A stretch of 64,000 nt of DNA from Actinomadura pelletieri DSM 43383 (GTDB taxonomy: Bacteria > Actinomycetota > Actinomycetes > Streptosporangiales > Streptosporangiaceae). Position 1 is the first letter of the stretch; every line of letters begins with the position of its first letter. The translations under genes were made by a program, and so were the position numbers. Location of the stretch: contig NZ_RBWU01000003.1 of assembly GCF_003634705.1 (NCBI RefSeq), forward strand, positions 496,001-560,000. The letters run 5' to 3'. Below are positions 35,331 to 43,884 of the stretch, piece by piece. The notes beneath the pieces were generated by a model. The model worked only from the letters and a program-made list of their open reading frames with translations. It was not told where the DNA came from and searched no databases.

Positions 35331-36026
35331 ATGTCGAAAACGCCCACGGACGGGGCCCAGGAGCGTCCGGGCCGCCTCAAGCAGATCCGCATGGTCGCGC
35401 AGGTGCTCCGGCAGGCCGACCCGAAGGCCCTGCCGATCGTGTTCGCCTCCGCGCTCGGCACCCTGGTCGTCGTCGTCCTCATCGGGCTGATCTTCGACCA
35501 GCTGTGGTTCTTCATCCCGCTGGGTGTCCTGGCGTCCCTGGCCGTCGGCATGATCGTCTTCGGTCAGATGGCCCAGCGCGCCCAGTACAAGGTGATCGCC
35601 GGGCAGCCGGGCGCGGCCGCCGCGATCCTGAAGAACATGCGCGGCAACTGGACGGTCACCGAGGCGGTCAGCGGGAATCGCAACCTCGACATGGTGCACC
35701 GCGCGGTGGGACGTCCCGGCGTGGTCCTGGTCTCGGAGGGCCCGCGCAACCGCGTCGGGCCGCTGCTCGGCGCGGAGAAGAAGCGGCTCTCCCGCGCCGC
35801 CCAGCAGGTGCCGATCTATGACGTGCAGGTCGGCACCGACGAGGGCCAGATCCCCGTGGACCGGCTCCAGCGCCATCTGATGAAGCTGCCCCGCAACCTC
35901 ACCAAGGGGCAGGTGGCGGAGCTGAACGACCGGTTGCAGGCGCTGCCCCGGTCGATGCAGATGCCGAAGGGGCCCATTCCCAAGGGCGCGAAGATGCCGA
36001 AGGGCCCGAAGCCCAAGATGCGCTGA
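35331..36026 (+). CDS. DUF4191 membrane protein
   Basis: This 231-residue protein has two transmembrane helices (ALPIVFASALGTLVVVVLIGLIF, then WFFIPLGVLASLAVGMIVF), a QMAQRAQYKVIAGQPGAAAAIL segment and a soluble C-terminal domain ending in a Lys/Pro/Met-rich tail. It matches DUF4191, of unknown function, which in mycobacteria (Rv2219) also lies directly downstream of lipA. ATG 35331 is used. GTG 35325, two codons earlier, is an alternative. Confidence 0.9.
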   Translation: MSKTPTDGAQERPGRLKQIRMVAQVLRQADPKALPIVFASALGTLVVVVLIGLIFDQLWFFIPLGVLASLAVGMIVFGQMAQRAQYKVIAGQPGAAAAILKNMRGNWTVTEAVSGNRNLDMVHRAVGRPGVVLVSEGPRNRVGPLLGAEKKRLSRAAQQVPIYDVQVGTDEGQIPVDRLQRHLMKLPRNLTKGQVAELNDRLQALPRSMQMPKGPIPKGAKMPKGPKPKMR

Positions 36027-36030
36027 CGAG

Positions 36031-36049
36031 GCGCCCCTCTCGGGGGCGC
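36031..36049. terminator. Convergent stem-loop between the DUF4191 and RDD genes
   Basis: GCGCCCC (36031-36037) pairs with GGGGCGC (36043-36049) over seven bases, with a five-base loop. It lies just after the DUF4191 stop and seven bases before the RDD gene stop. Confidence 0.5.
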
Positions 36050-36055
36050 TTCCGT

Positions 36056-36529
36056 CTAGAGGGTGACGACGACGGTGTTGCTCGCCCGGTCGTGCAGCCC
36101 CCGGTAGTCGCGGTCCCACAGGAGCGCGGGAACGACGAGGACCAGCAGCAGCGTCCTGGCCAGGGCCCAACCGAGGCCGACGGGCCGTCCGTCCAACCGC
36201 GCGACGCGGACACCGCAGATGCGCTTGCCGATCGTCACGCCGACGAACGCGGTCAGCACCCACGCCTGGATCGCGAAGATGATCATGGTCCACATGCTGC
36301 GCTCCGCCGGTTCCCAGCCGAACGACCGCGCCAGCAGGCTCGCGACCAGCATCGACAGGCCCCAGTCGATGAACAGCGCGACCACCCGCCGACCGTAGGG
36401 CGCGACGGCGCCGCTGCCGCTCTCCGGAAGGTTGAGCCGCTCACCCGGCTTTCCGAGATCGACCCCGGCCGAGGGCGCCCCGCCGAGCCACGTCTGCGTC
36501 CACCGCGGCCCGCCTTTACCACTGCTCAT
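36056..36529 (-). CDS. RDD family membrane protein
   Basis: This 157-residue protein has the RDD domain: a first helix with the conserved Arg and Asp (RRVVALFIDWGLSMLVASLLA), a second (MIIFAIQAWVLTAFVGVTIGKRICGVRV) and a third region with Asp (LLWDRDYRGLHDRAS). The family's function is unclear, with possible ion or small-molecule transport. Mycobacterial Rv2219A sits at the equivalent place before glnA1. Confidence 0.9.
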   Translation of the reverse strand: MSSGKGGPRWTQTWLGGAPSAGVDLGKPGERLNLPESGSGAVAPYGRRVVALFIDWGLSMLVASLLARSFGWEPAERSMWTMIIFAIQAWVLTAFVGVTIGKRICGVRVARLDGRPVGLGWALARTLLLVLVVPALLWDRDYRGLHDRASNTVVVTL

Positions 36530-36670
36530 GGCCCTACGCTATCCGGTCGCCCGGCGAGCCCCGACCCGGCTCCCGCCGGGCGCGTAACACGGCGGAAACA
36601 TATGAGATACGGCCGGGAAACGGCGCCGTCCTAGCCTGCCAGGAGCCGAGTATCGCCCCGAGGAGGCCTG

Positions 36671-38095
36671 ATGTTCAGCAACGCCGACGAGGTCCTGGGA
36701 TACATCAGGAACGAAGGTGTGCAATTTGTCGACTGCCGCTTCGTGGACCTGCCGGGCAAGATGCAGCACTTCACGTTCCCCGTCGAGAGCTTCGGCGAGA
36801 GCGTCTTCACCGAGGGGCTGATGTTCGACGGCAGTTCCGTCCGCGGCTTCCAGGAGATCCACGAGTCGGACATGCTCCTGCTCCCGGACCCGACCACCGC
36901 CGTGATCGACCCGTTCCGGCAGCACAAGACCCTGAACCTGAACTTCTTCGTCCACGACCCGCTGACGGGCGAGCCCTACAGCCGCGACCCGCGCAACGTC
37001 GCGAAGAAGGCGCAGGACTATCTGCGCGGCACCGGCATCGCCGACACCTGCTACTTCGGCCCCGAGGCCGAGTTCTACATCTTCGACGACGTCCGTTTCG
37101 AGACGAAGCAGAACGCCGGTTACTACTACCTCGACTCGGTCGAGGGCGCCTGGAACACCGGCCGCGAGGAGGCCGGCGGCAACCTCGGCGCCAAGCCCCC
37201 CTACAAGGGCGGCTACTTCCCCGTCCCGCCGATGGACCACTACACCGACCTGCGGTCGGAGATGGTCGCGCAGCTCCTCACCGCCGGCATCCATGTCGAG
37301 ATGCAGCACCACGAGGTCGGCACCGCGGGCCAGGCCGAGATCGACTTCCGGTTCGACACGCTGTTGAAGACCGCCGACCAGCTCATGCTGTACAAGTACA
37401 TCGTCAAGAACGTCGCGCGCGCCGCGGGCAAGACCGTCACGTTCATGCCGAAGCCGATCTTCGGCGACAACGGCTCCGGCATGCACTGTCACCAGTCCCT
37501 CTGGAAGGACGGCGCGCCGCTCTTCTACGACGAGGTCGGCTACGCGGGCCTGTCCGACAACGCCCGCTACTACATCGGCGGCCTGCTCAGGCACGCCCCG
37601 TCCCTGCTGGCGTTCACGAACCCGACCGTGAACAGCTACCACCGTCTCGTCCCCGGCTACGAGGCCCCGGTCAACCTGGTCTACTCCCAGCGCAACCGGT
37701 CCGCCTGCATCCGCATCCCGATCACCGGCTCGAACCCGAAGGCCAAGCGCGTCGAGTTCCGCGTTCCGGACCCGTCCTGCAACCCGTACCTGGCGTTCTC
37801 CGCCATGCTGATGGCGGGCCTGGACGGCATCAAGAACAAGATCGAACCCGCCGAGCCGGTGGACAAGGACCTCTACGAGCTCCCGCCCGAGGAGGCCCGC
37901 GCCATCCCGCAAGTTCCGGGCAGCCTTCCCGAGGTCCTCGCGGCCCTGGAATCCGACCACGACTACCTCCTCGAAGGCGGCGTCTTCACCCCGGACCTCA
38001 TCGAGACCTGGATCACGATGAAGAACGAGTTCGAGATCGACCCCATCCGCCTCCGCCCACACCCCCACGAGTTCGAGCTGTACTACGACATCTAG
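36671..38095 (+). CDS. glnA: Glutamine synthetase type I (adenylylatable)
   Basis: GlnA (474 aa) makes glutamine from glutamate, ammonia and ATP as a dodecamer. Motifs include [37 protein letters not shown], the ATP site [16 protein letters not shown] and NRSACIRIP. The adenylylation loop [10 protein letters not shown] carries the target Tyr402, modified by glnE at 46.7 kb. AGGAGG lies directly upstream of the start. A perfect 14 bp hairpin follows the gene. Confidence 0.97.
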   Translation: MFSNADEVLGYIRNEGVQFVDCRFVDLPGKMQHFTFPVESFGESVFTEGLMFDGSSVRGFQEIHESDMLLLPDPTTAVIDPFRQHKTLNLNFFVHDPLTGEPYSRDPRNVAKKAQDYLRGTGIADTCYFGPEAEFYIFDDVRFETKQNAGYYYLDSVEGAWNTGREEAGGNLGAKPPYKGGYFPVPPMDHYTDLRSEMVAQLLTAGIHVEMQHHEVGTAGQAEIDFRFDTLLKTADQLMLYKYIVKNVARAAGKTVTFMPKPIFGDNGSGMHCHQSLWKDGAPLFYDEVGYAGLSDNARYYIGGLLRHAPSLLAFTNPTVNSYHRLVPGYEAPVNLVYSQRNRSACIRIPITGSNPKAKRVEFRVPDPSCNPYLAFSAMLMAGLDGIKNKIEPAEPVDKDLYELPPEEARAIPQVPGSLPEVLAALESDHDYLLEGGVFTPDLIETWITMKNEFEIDPIRLRPHPHEFELYYDI

Positions 38096-38103
38096 CCCCG
38101 GCG

Positions 38104-38135
38104 GGCGCGCTGATCGGTGATCCGATCAGCGCGCC
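38104..38135 (+). terminator. Stem-loop after glnA
   Basis: A perfect 14 bp stem, GGCGCGCTGATCGG (38104-38117) with CCGATCAGCGCGCC (38122-38135), and TGAT loop lies eight bases after the stop. It lacks a T-run, as usual for actinomycete terminators. Confidence 0.75.
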
Positions 38136-38196
38136 CCGCCCGGCCCCCGCAGGCGACGGCCTTGAGCTTGGCCCTCGATGCGATCACGCTGACGGG

Positions 38197-38796
38197 GTGA
38201 CCACGAACCAGCGGACGCGGAGCGCCTCGGGGCGCCCTGACGAGACGATCGGGGACGCGCCCCACTATCGCGCCTACCTCCCGACCGGCGTCGCGCTGGT
38301 CTTCGCTCTCATGGTGATCGGTCCTCTGATACCGCTGTGGGTCCTGGTCCTGAACCCATGGCTACCGGACCAGTTGATGATCATTGCCGCGTCCCTCATC
38401 AGCGCTTCCCTCGCAGGTCTTCCCGTCCGGCGGGTCGTGCTGTCACCCGACGGCCGCCTCCTCATCACGGGGTTCGGGCAGCGGATCGATGTCGATACAC
38501 GTGAACTCACCGCGATCACCGTGTCCCGGTGGGCACACGCCGGGTTCGGTTTCGCCGTGGTCCATTGGAAGGGCGGCCGGTTCCGGGTCTGGCAGGCCAT
38601 GAGGTACCAGTCGAGTCCACCGACCCGTTTCGGCAGGCTGTTCCGCCAGCGACCCGTCGCCGAAGACTTCCGCACCCTGGTGTATCGCCTTTGGCTGAGC
38701 AACCCGTCCATGACCGTCGAGGGTGTTCCACCGCCGATGTGGTGGCGGTCGCCGAACGGTGGACAACATCCGGGCGGGGTCGCTGGCCTGCACTGA
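38197..38796 (+). CDS. Membrane protein of unknown function with two helices and PH-like C-terminus
   Basis: I do not recognise this 199-residue protein. Residues about 30-75 hold two hydrophobic helices (GVALVFALMVIGPLIPLWVLV and LMIIAASLISASLAGLPV). The rest alternates strands (VVLSPDGRLLITGFGQRIDVDTRELTAITVSRW, then FGFAVVHWKGGRFRVWQA), resembling the small bacterial PH-like domains found after helix pairs. GTG 38197 starts the frame, 102 bases after the glnA stop. A GNAT gene follows 33 bases later. Confidence 0.65.
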   Translation: MTTNQRTRSASGRPDETIGDAPHYRAYLPTGVALVFALMVIGPLIPLWVLVLNPWLPDQLMIIAASLISASLAGLPVRRVVLSPDGRLLITGFGQRIDVDTRELTAITVSRWAHAGFGFAVVHWKGGRFRVWQAMRYQSSPPTRFGRLFRQRPVAEDFRTLVYRLWLSNPSMTVEGVPPPMWWRSPNGGQHPGGVAGLH

Positions 38797-38829
38797 CCCG
38801 GCCCGGTCCGGATCCGGTAGGAATCTTGC

Positions 38830-39339
38830 ATGTCTGGGCTTCTCGTTCGCCGTGCCGATGCCGCCGACCGGCCCGTCCTGGAGCGGCTGTGGCTGATGTT
38901 CGCGCACGACATCTCACCGTTCCACGACCTGCTCCCCCAGCCGGACGGGACGTTCCGCAGCGACCGACTCGACGCCGCGTTTCGTGACCCCGGCTGGACC
39001 GCCTACCTGATCAAGGACGGTGAGACCCCGCTCGGGTTCGCGGTCGTTCGCGGCCTCAAGGACCAGACGCGCGTCATGAACTCCTTCTTCGTCGTGCGCG
39101 GCGCCCGTAGAACCGGGGTCGGCCTGCGCGGCGTCCGGGAGGTGATCACCGCGCATCCGGGTCACTGGGAGATCCCCTTCCAGGACGACAACGACGCGGC
39201 CGCGCGCTTCTGGCGGCGCGTCGCCGCCACGCTGGCACCGGACGCGTGGACGGAGGAGCGCAGACCCATCCCGGGCCGCCCTCACTTATCGCCCGACGTG
39301 TGGATCTCCTTTTCGATCACCGATCCCTGCGCCGGGTGA
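38830..39339 (+). CDS. GNAT family N-acetyltransferase
   Basis: This 169-residue protein starts LLVRRADAADRPVLERLW, typical of GNAT strand 1 and helix 1, and has GFAVVRGLKDQTRVMNSFFVVRGARRTGVGLRGV, the acetyl-CoA-binding region in which the usual Q/RxxGxG/A appears as RRTGVG. The C-terminal half (DDNDAAARFWRRVA) is also typical. The acceptor is unknown. The 3' end overlaps the convergent hypothetical gene by 23 bp. Confidence 0.85.
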   Translation: MSGLLVRRADAADRPVLERLWLMFAHDISPFHDLLPQPDGTFRSDRLDAAFRDPGWTAYLIKDGETPLGFAVVRGLKDQTRVMNSFFVVRGARRTGVGLRGVREVITAHPGHWEIPFQDDNDAAARFWRRVAATLAPDAWTEERRPIPGRPHLSPDVWISFSITDPCAG

Positions 39340-39652
39340 GGACGAAGAGCCGATCGCGCCACCGTCGGGAGCCGGACCTGGGAGAGCGCGCGTCCACCAC
39401 GAGCGGTGCCAGCCGCGCCGACACCTCCACGCACGTTCCGCGGAGGTCGTGGCATGGCCGCAGCGGGTCGCCCGTCGAGGAGATGAACCAGGGGACACCA
39501 CCCACCCCGGCCTTGACGCTGATGCTCTCGCCGATCATCGGCAGCGACGGCGAGAACACGCGCAGCAGCGGCGTGGCCTCGTCGTAGCGCGGGACGCACG
39601 TCCAGCCCGCGAACGCCAGAGCGTCGGCGAGGGCGTCTAGGTGGGCGCTCAT
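39317..39652 (-). CDS. Small unknown protein in the XRE regulator cluster (111 aa)
   Basis: I do not recognise this protein. The N-terminal part is helical (MSAHLDALADALAFAGWTC), the middle has strands (LLRVFSPSLPMIGESISVKAG, VPWFISSTGDPLRPCHDL), and the C-terminus is Arg-rich. ATG 39652 overlaps the preceding stop as ATGA, so it is translationally coupled to the 94-aa gene. Similar short partner genes follow XRE-type regulators in many actinomycetes. Confidence 0.6.
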   Translation of the reverse strand: MSAHLDALADALAFAGWTCVPRYDEATPLLRVFSPSLPMIGESISVKAGVGGVPWFISSTGDPLRPCHDLRGTCVEVSARLAPLVVDARSPRSGSRRWRDRLFVLTRRRDR

Positions 39653-39933
39653 TCGCCGCGCCACACGATGGCGCCCGTCGCCGCGTCCCGCCACGCCTCC
39701 CCCACGGTGCGCAGGTCGATGTAGGCGGCGCTGCCGTCCGGCGCGAGCGCGACCTTCCGCACCTCCCCCGACGCCCTGCCGTCGACACGGCGGAGCGCCT
39801 GATGCACGTGCCGGATCGCGGCGTCCCGATCATCGGTCACCCCGCTCCGCCCCGCATCCGCCGCCCGGACGTCCCACGCGTACAGTCGGGGGACTTCGAA
39901 GAAGCCGCGCCCGCTAGGAATGTTCTCTGTCAC
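39649..39933 (-). CDS. Small unknown protein downstream of the XRE regulator (94 aa)
   Basis: The 94-residue product starts MTENIPSGRGFFEVPRLY and has a central helix with Asp/Arg (RDAAIRHVHQALRR) and strands at the end (KVALAPDGSAAYIDLRTV). Function is unknown. It is 57 bp downstream of the XRE-family gene on the same strand and coupled by ATGA to the 111-aa gene, so the three probably form an operon. Confidence 0.6.
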   Translation of the reverse strand: MTENIPSGRGFFEVPRLYAWDVRAADAGRSGVTDDRDAAIRHVHQALRRVDGRASGEVRKVALAPDGSAAYIDLRTVGEAWRDAATGAIVWRGE

Positions 39934-39990
39934 GGAGCACAGACTCTCCGTGTCTTCGGTCGCGAAGGGACGGGATTTCTGTCCCCTGTG

Positions 39991-41226
39991 TCACACCAGT
40001 AGGCCGATACGATCAGCCAATTCTCGGGCATCTCGCCGCAAGGCGGGCGTGCTTTCTTTGGCGAGTTCCACCGCCATTCGGCGCGCGTAGCCGTTGTAGC
40101 GGATCGTCTCCGGAGCGGTGCGGTAGGCGTGTTCCAGGGCGCCGAGTGCGGCCCCGGCGTCGTTGGCCAGCCGCCAGGCCCGTGCCTCCTCGATCAGGTG
40201 ACGACCGCGCCGGGGCTGCGACGGGATGGCGGCCGCGTCCGTCTTCCGGACGTGCCTGCGGGCCTCACCGCCGTGGCGGAGTTCGACCGCGATCGTCACG
40301 GCGTGGGCGTTCATGATGACCCGTGAGAACGAGGTCATCGGGTCGTAGTGCGACGCCGGAAGGCTTTGGGCGATCCGATCGGCCCGATCCCACCATCGCC
40401 AGGCCGTGCCGCTCTGACCGGCCCGGGCGGCGGTGTACGCGACCTCGTGGTGGAGGGCGCCCCACATCGCGCGCAGCTCGTCGTCGGTGTCGTCCACGCT
40501 GGACTTGAGCAGTTCGAGGCCCTCACGGTTGACGGCCTCGGCCGCATCGAAGTCTCCGGCGTCTCGGTGTGCCTGCGCCGCCAGCCACACCGCGCCGCCG
40601 AACGCCTTGGGGTCCTCTGATTCCTCGGCGGCCATGATGCTGCGCTCCACGACGCGCCACAGAAGGTCGGCGGAGGGCTGGTAGGCGAGGTAGAACTGCG
40701 TGAGGTTGTAGACGCGGGCGAGCAGCGACAGGGCACGCCGACGGTCCGGCCCCTCGTAATCGCGCGCCGCACGTTTCGCATCGCGGATCAACTCGGGGAG
40801 CAGGCCGCCCAGGACGGTCCGATGATCAGGGGCGGCGTGCCGGGCGCGCCATGCCGCGTCCAACCGAGCCTGAAGGTGATCCAGCGGGCTCGGCGGACCG
40901 GTCATCGATACGGCCACGGCGTTGATCGCGTCACGCACGTCGTTGAGCGCGGGGTGGCCGGGACCACGGAACATGCTCATGGGCAGAGGCTCACCACCGG
41001 TGAGTTTGGCGACATCCCGCAACTTGAGCGCCTCGGCCAGGCTGAGCAGGGTCGGCAGCTTGGGCTGGCCGATCTCACCGCGCTCGACGGCCTTGATCCA
41101 CCGCGCGTTCCTGCCGATCAAGCCGCCCAGAACCTCGCGGGACATGCCACGTCGCTCTCGGTGGTATTTGATGCGCTGCCCAACGGTGAGGTCCGGGTCG
41201 GCGGGGTCGATGCGCCGGTCGTTCAA
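39991..41226 (-). CDS. XRE-family helix-turn-helix regulator with TPR-like C-terminal domain
   Basis: This 411-residue protein starts with a Cro/CI-type HTH (VGQRIKYHRERRGMSREVLGGLIGRNARWIKAVERGE). The remaining 300 residues are Ala/Arg-rich helices resembling tetratricopeptide repeats (ALSLLARVYNLTQFYLAY, AVWLAAQAHRDAGDFDAAEAVNREGLELL). Such proteins are abundant in actinomycetes, often with small partner genes, and link development or antibiotic control to unknown signals. Target genes cannot be predicted. Confidence 0.88.
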   Translation of the reverse strand: MNDRRIDPADPDLTVGQRIKYHRERRGMSREVLGGLIGRNARWIKAVERGEIGQPKLPTLLSLAEALKLRDVAKLTGGEPLPMSMFRGPGHPALNDVRDAINAVAVSMTGPPSPLDHLQARLDAAWRARHAAPDHRTVLGGLLPELIRDAKRAARDYEGPDRRRALSLLARVYNLTQFYLAYQPSADLLWRVVERSIMAAEESEDPKAFGGAVWLAAQAHRDAGDFDAAEAVNREGLELLKSSVDDTDDELRAMWGALHHEVAYTAARAGQSGTAWRWWDRADRIAQSLPASHYDPMTSFSRVIMNAHAVTIAVELRHGGEARRHVRKTDAAAIPSQPRRGRHLIEEARAWRLANDAGAALGALEHAYRTAPETIRYNGYARRMAVELAKESTPALRRDARELADRIGLLV

Positions 41227-41603
41227 GGCACTGCACCTCCCTGTTCGGTGGTTCCAGGCTAGGTGGGAGCGCTGACATCATGTGGCGGAGCGCGCGAGTT
41301 GGGGGCGGGGTGACGGACGAGCGCAAGGGTGCGCTGCGGCGTACGCGGCTCTCGTGTGCCATCGGATGATCGATCACGAGCAGACGGTGATGGGTGCGGG
41401 TGAAGCGGCTCGCGGACGGGACGTTCCGGCACGGCCCGGTGCACGGGGCCCGAGGTCGTCAGCGTGGCGAACGCCCTCGACTCCATACCGACGGGCTCCG
41501 GCCTGCGGGTCATCGAGGAGGAGCGCCTCGCCCCTCCCGGTGCGGGAAGAACGCGCCGAGAGGGGCTGTTGAGCGGAAAACCAGGCGATCAGAGGGGACG
41601 GCG
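41227..41603. other. Gene-free region between the XRE regulator and osmC
   Basis: This 377 bp contains several short overlapping open frames on both strands with no start-site support and no recognisable protein. A frame near 41464-41540 could be a decayed remnant, but similarity is too weak to call. The osmC ribosome site AGAGGGGA lies at 41591-41598. No hairpin or direct repeat was seen. Confidence 0.45.
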
Positions 41604-41996
41604 ATGGCCGAGGTCAGGGTGGAGCGCACCGAGGACGGGTTCCAGGCCGTCAACGATCGGGGCGCGCGGGTCGCGATCGGGGACTCCGGTGAGGAGGGCG
41701 TGTTCACGCCGGTCGAGTTGTTGCTGGCGGCGCTCGGTGGCTGTGAGCTGGTGACCGTGGAGCCGCTGACCGCGCAGCGTGGGCATCGGATGGTGCGGCT
41801 CGCCGCGCGGGTCCAGGCCGACAAGGTCGCGACGAGCACGCTCGGCACGATCACGGTCACCTATGACGTCGAGCTTCCCGAGGGCGACGCGGACGCCGCG
41901 GACGTGCTGCGGGCGGTGGCCGGGCGGGTGCACGAGAAGTACTGCACCGTCGGCAACGCCCTGCGGGAGCCGATGCGGGTCGACCAGGTCGTGTGA
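41604..41996 (+). CDS. OsmC family protein
   Basis: This 130-residue OsmC-fold protein has the helix-borne peroxidatic Cys in LLLAALGGCELVTVE and the second Cys in EKYCTVGNAL. OsmC/Ohr proteins reduce organic hydroperoxides with these two thiols. ATG 41604 has AGAGGGGA upstream, whereas the longer frame from 41394 is unsupported. It is monocistronic and is followed by a long hairpin. Confidence 0.9.
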   Translation: MAEVRVERTEDGFQAVNDRGARVAIGDSGEEGVFTPVELLLAALGGCELVTVEPLTAQRGHRMVRLAARVQADKVATSTLGTITVTYDVELPEGDADAADVLRAVAGRVHEKYCTVGNALREPMRVDQVV

Positions 41997-41999
41997 GCC

Positions 42000-42039
42000 C
42001 GTCCGGGTGCGCCGATCGGGGGGGCGGCGCACCCGGACG
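42000..42039. terminator. Convergent stem-loop terminator between osmC and the GH3 gene
   Basis: A perfect 14 bp stem, CGTCCGGGTGCGCC (42000-42013) with GGCGCACCCGGACG (42026-42039), and a 12-base loop lies four bases after the osmC stop and six bases before the GH3 gene stop. Confidence 0.8.
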
Positions 42040-42044
42040 AGCGG

Positions 42045-43781
42045 TCAGTAGCGGAGGCCGTGCCCGTACGGGTAGAGACCCTTGATCGTGACGGGCAGGC
42101 GTCCGCCGGGCTGCTCGCCGAAGACGACGCGGGCGGCGGCCTTGTGCATGGTCAGGTCGATCCGCTGGGTGCGCGCGGTCGTCCCGTAGGTGGCGATGTA
42201 CGCCTTGACGTCCGGGTAGGAGGTCAGGTCGTACGGCAGGCCGATCGCGATCGCCGCCACCGGCTTGCCCGTCGCGCGCAGGGCGTCTACGAGCTTCGCC
42301 TGGCCCGGGGGCAGTTTCCCGGACGAGAACGTGGCGACGAGGATCCGGTCGGCGGACGCGGCGCGCTTGACCGCCTCGGCGATCTCGGCGTCGGTCGGGT
42401 CGGTGGTCGCGGACTGCCAGGCGTCCACCGGGCCGTCCGCGACGGCGGCGATCTCGTCGGCGAGGACCTGGGTCTGGACGGCCCCGGCGACGAGCGTCCT
42501 GTCACCGGAGTCCGGGTCGAAGGGGAGGACGTCCCCGTCGTTCCTCACCAGGGTCGTGGCGGCGATGCCCATGTCCAGGGCGCGGCGCAGGAAGTGGCGG
42601 TTGCCGGAGACCTTCTCGGCGGTCTTCGGGTCGACGTAGCGGTGGTCCGCCACCCGGTACTTGCACTTGAGGGCCAGGACGCGGCGCACGGACGCGTTCA
42701 CCCGTTCCTCGCTCAGGGAGCCGTCGCGCAGGGCGTCGGCGAGCGCGTCGACGGCCTCGGCGTGGGTGGCGTAGTCGCCGGTGGCCATGACGACGTCCGC
42801 GCCCGCGTTGATCGCCATGACGGTGGCCTCGCGGGTGCCCCAGTTCTTGGCGATGGCGTCCATGTCCATGGCGTCGGTGACGATGAGCCCGTCGAACCCC
42901 ATCTCCTGGCGGAGCAGGCCGGTCAGGACCTTCGGCGACAGCGTGGCGGGCAGTTCGGGGTCGACGGCCTGGACCACGACGTGCGCCGTCATGATCGAGT
43001 CGGCGCCCGCCTCGACGGCGCGGCGGAACGGCGGCAGGTGCACCGCGTCCAGGGTCGCGCGGTCGTAGGTGACGGTCGGCAGTTGGAGGTGGCTGTCGAA
43101 CTCGGTGTCGCCGTGCCCGGGGAAGTGCTTGGGCGTGGCGATCGTCCCGGCCCGCCGGTAGGCGCGGACCTGCGCCTCGACGAGGTCGGCGACCAGGGCC
43201 GTGCGCTCACCGAACGAACGGACCCCGATGATCGGGTTGGCGGGGTTGGTGTTGACGTCGGCGACCGGCGCGTAGTTCCAGTGGAAGCCCATCGCGCGGG
43301 CCTCCGTCGCGGTGATCACCGCGGCCTCGCGGGCGAGATCGCGGTCACGGGCGGCGCCGAGGCCCATGGCGTTGGGCAGCGGCGTGGTGCCCAGCCGCAC
43401 GTTGTGGGTGGTGCCGAACTCGAAGTCGCCGGAGATCAGCAGCGGCAGGCCCAGCCGGGTGTCGCGGGCCAGGCGCTGCATCTGGTTGGCGTAGCGGGCC
43501 GCGCGGTCCGGTGTGGCCGGCTCGTGGGTGAGAATCGAGCCGATCTTCAGTTCCTGGACGGCGCGGCGGGCGTTCTCGGTCGGCCGGTCGTCCGCGTCGG
43601 CGCCGGTGGACGCCATGACCATCTGGCCGACCTTCTCGGCGTCGGTCATCCGGGCCAGTTGGGCGTCGGGGTCGCAGCCGCCGCGTCCGGACCGCTGTTG
43701 CGCCTGGACGGGCGGGGTCAGCGCCAGCCCGACCGCCGCGATCACGGCGACGGACAGCAAGGCTCGGCCGCTGTTGTTCAT
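42045..43781 (-). CDS. Secreted GH3 beta-N-acetylglucosaminidase-like enzyme
   Basis: This 578-residue glycoside hydrolase family 3 enzyme has a signal peptide (ALLSVAVIAAVGLALTPPVQAQ, cleaved after AQA) and acts outside the cell. The GH3 domain has KHFPGHGDTEFDSHLQLP, characteristic of the NagZ-type subgroup with a His-containing acid/base loop, and the nucleophile Asp in LIVTDAMDMDAI. A second alpha/beta sandwich domain follows (residues about 400-578). It likely removes N-acetylglucosamine from chitin or peptidoglycan fragments. A near-perfect DasR operator 20 bases before the start supports that assignment. Confidence 0.92.
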   Translation of the reverse strand: MNNSGRALLSVAVIAAVGLALTPPVQAQQRSGRGGCDPDAQLARMTDAEKVGQMVMASTGADADDRPTENARRAVQELKIGSILTHEPATPDRAARYANQMQRLARDTRLGLPLLISGDFEFGTTHNVRLGTTPLPNAMGLGAARDRDLAREAAVITATEARAMGFHWNYAPVADVNTNPANPIIGVRSFGERTALVADLVEAQVRAYRRAGTIATPKHFPGHGDTEFDSHLQLPTVTYDRATLDAVHLPPFRRAVEAGADSIMTAHVVVQAVDPELPATLSPKVLTGLLRQEMGFDGLIVTDAMDMDAIAKNWGTREATVMAINAGADVVMATGDYATHAEAVDALADALRDGSLSEERVNASVRRVLALKCKYRVADHRYVDPKTAEKVSGNRHFLRRALDMGIAATTLVRNDGDVLPFDPDSGDRTLVAGAVQTQVLADEIAAVADGPVDAWQSATTDPTDAEIAEAVKRAASADRILVATFSSGKLPPGQAKLVDALRATGKPVAAIAIGLPYDLTSYPDVKAYIATYGTTARTQRIDLTMHKAAARVVFGEQPGGRLPVTIKGLYPYGHGLRY

Positions 43782-43801
43782 GCTGTGCCTCCCTCGGGCT
43801 T

Positions 43802-43817
43802 GATGGTCTAGACCAGT
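43802..43817 (-). promoter_or_regulatory. DasR responsive element (dre) upstream of the GH3 gene
   Basis: On the minus strand the site reads ACTGGTCTAGACCATC, a perfect 12 bp palindrome TGGTCTAGACCA (43804-43815) within a 16-mer. The recalled consensus for DasR, the GntR-family N-acetylglucosamine regulator of actinomycetes, is A(C/G)TGGTCTAGACCA(C/G)T, so the match is at least 14 of 16. A weak -35/-10 pair (TTCACC, TATGGA, 18 base spacer) lies just upstream, which would place the operator over the transcription start. Confidence 0.75.
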
Positions 43818-43884
43818 CCATACCGCCCTGGAGGATCAATGGTGAATGTTGCCAAAAACGGGATTCATCGGGCAGGCGGCCCGT

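Noticed and set aside
41394..41603. An N-terminal extension of OsmC or a separate small gene
   Set aside because: No similarity or ribosome site; OsmC has a good ribosome site at ATG 41604.
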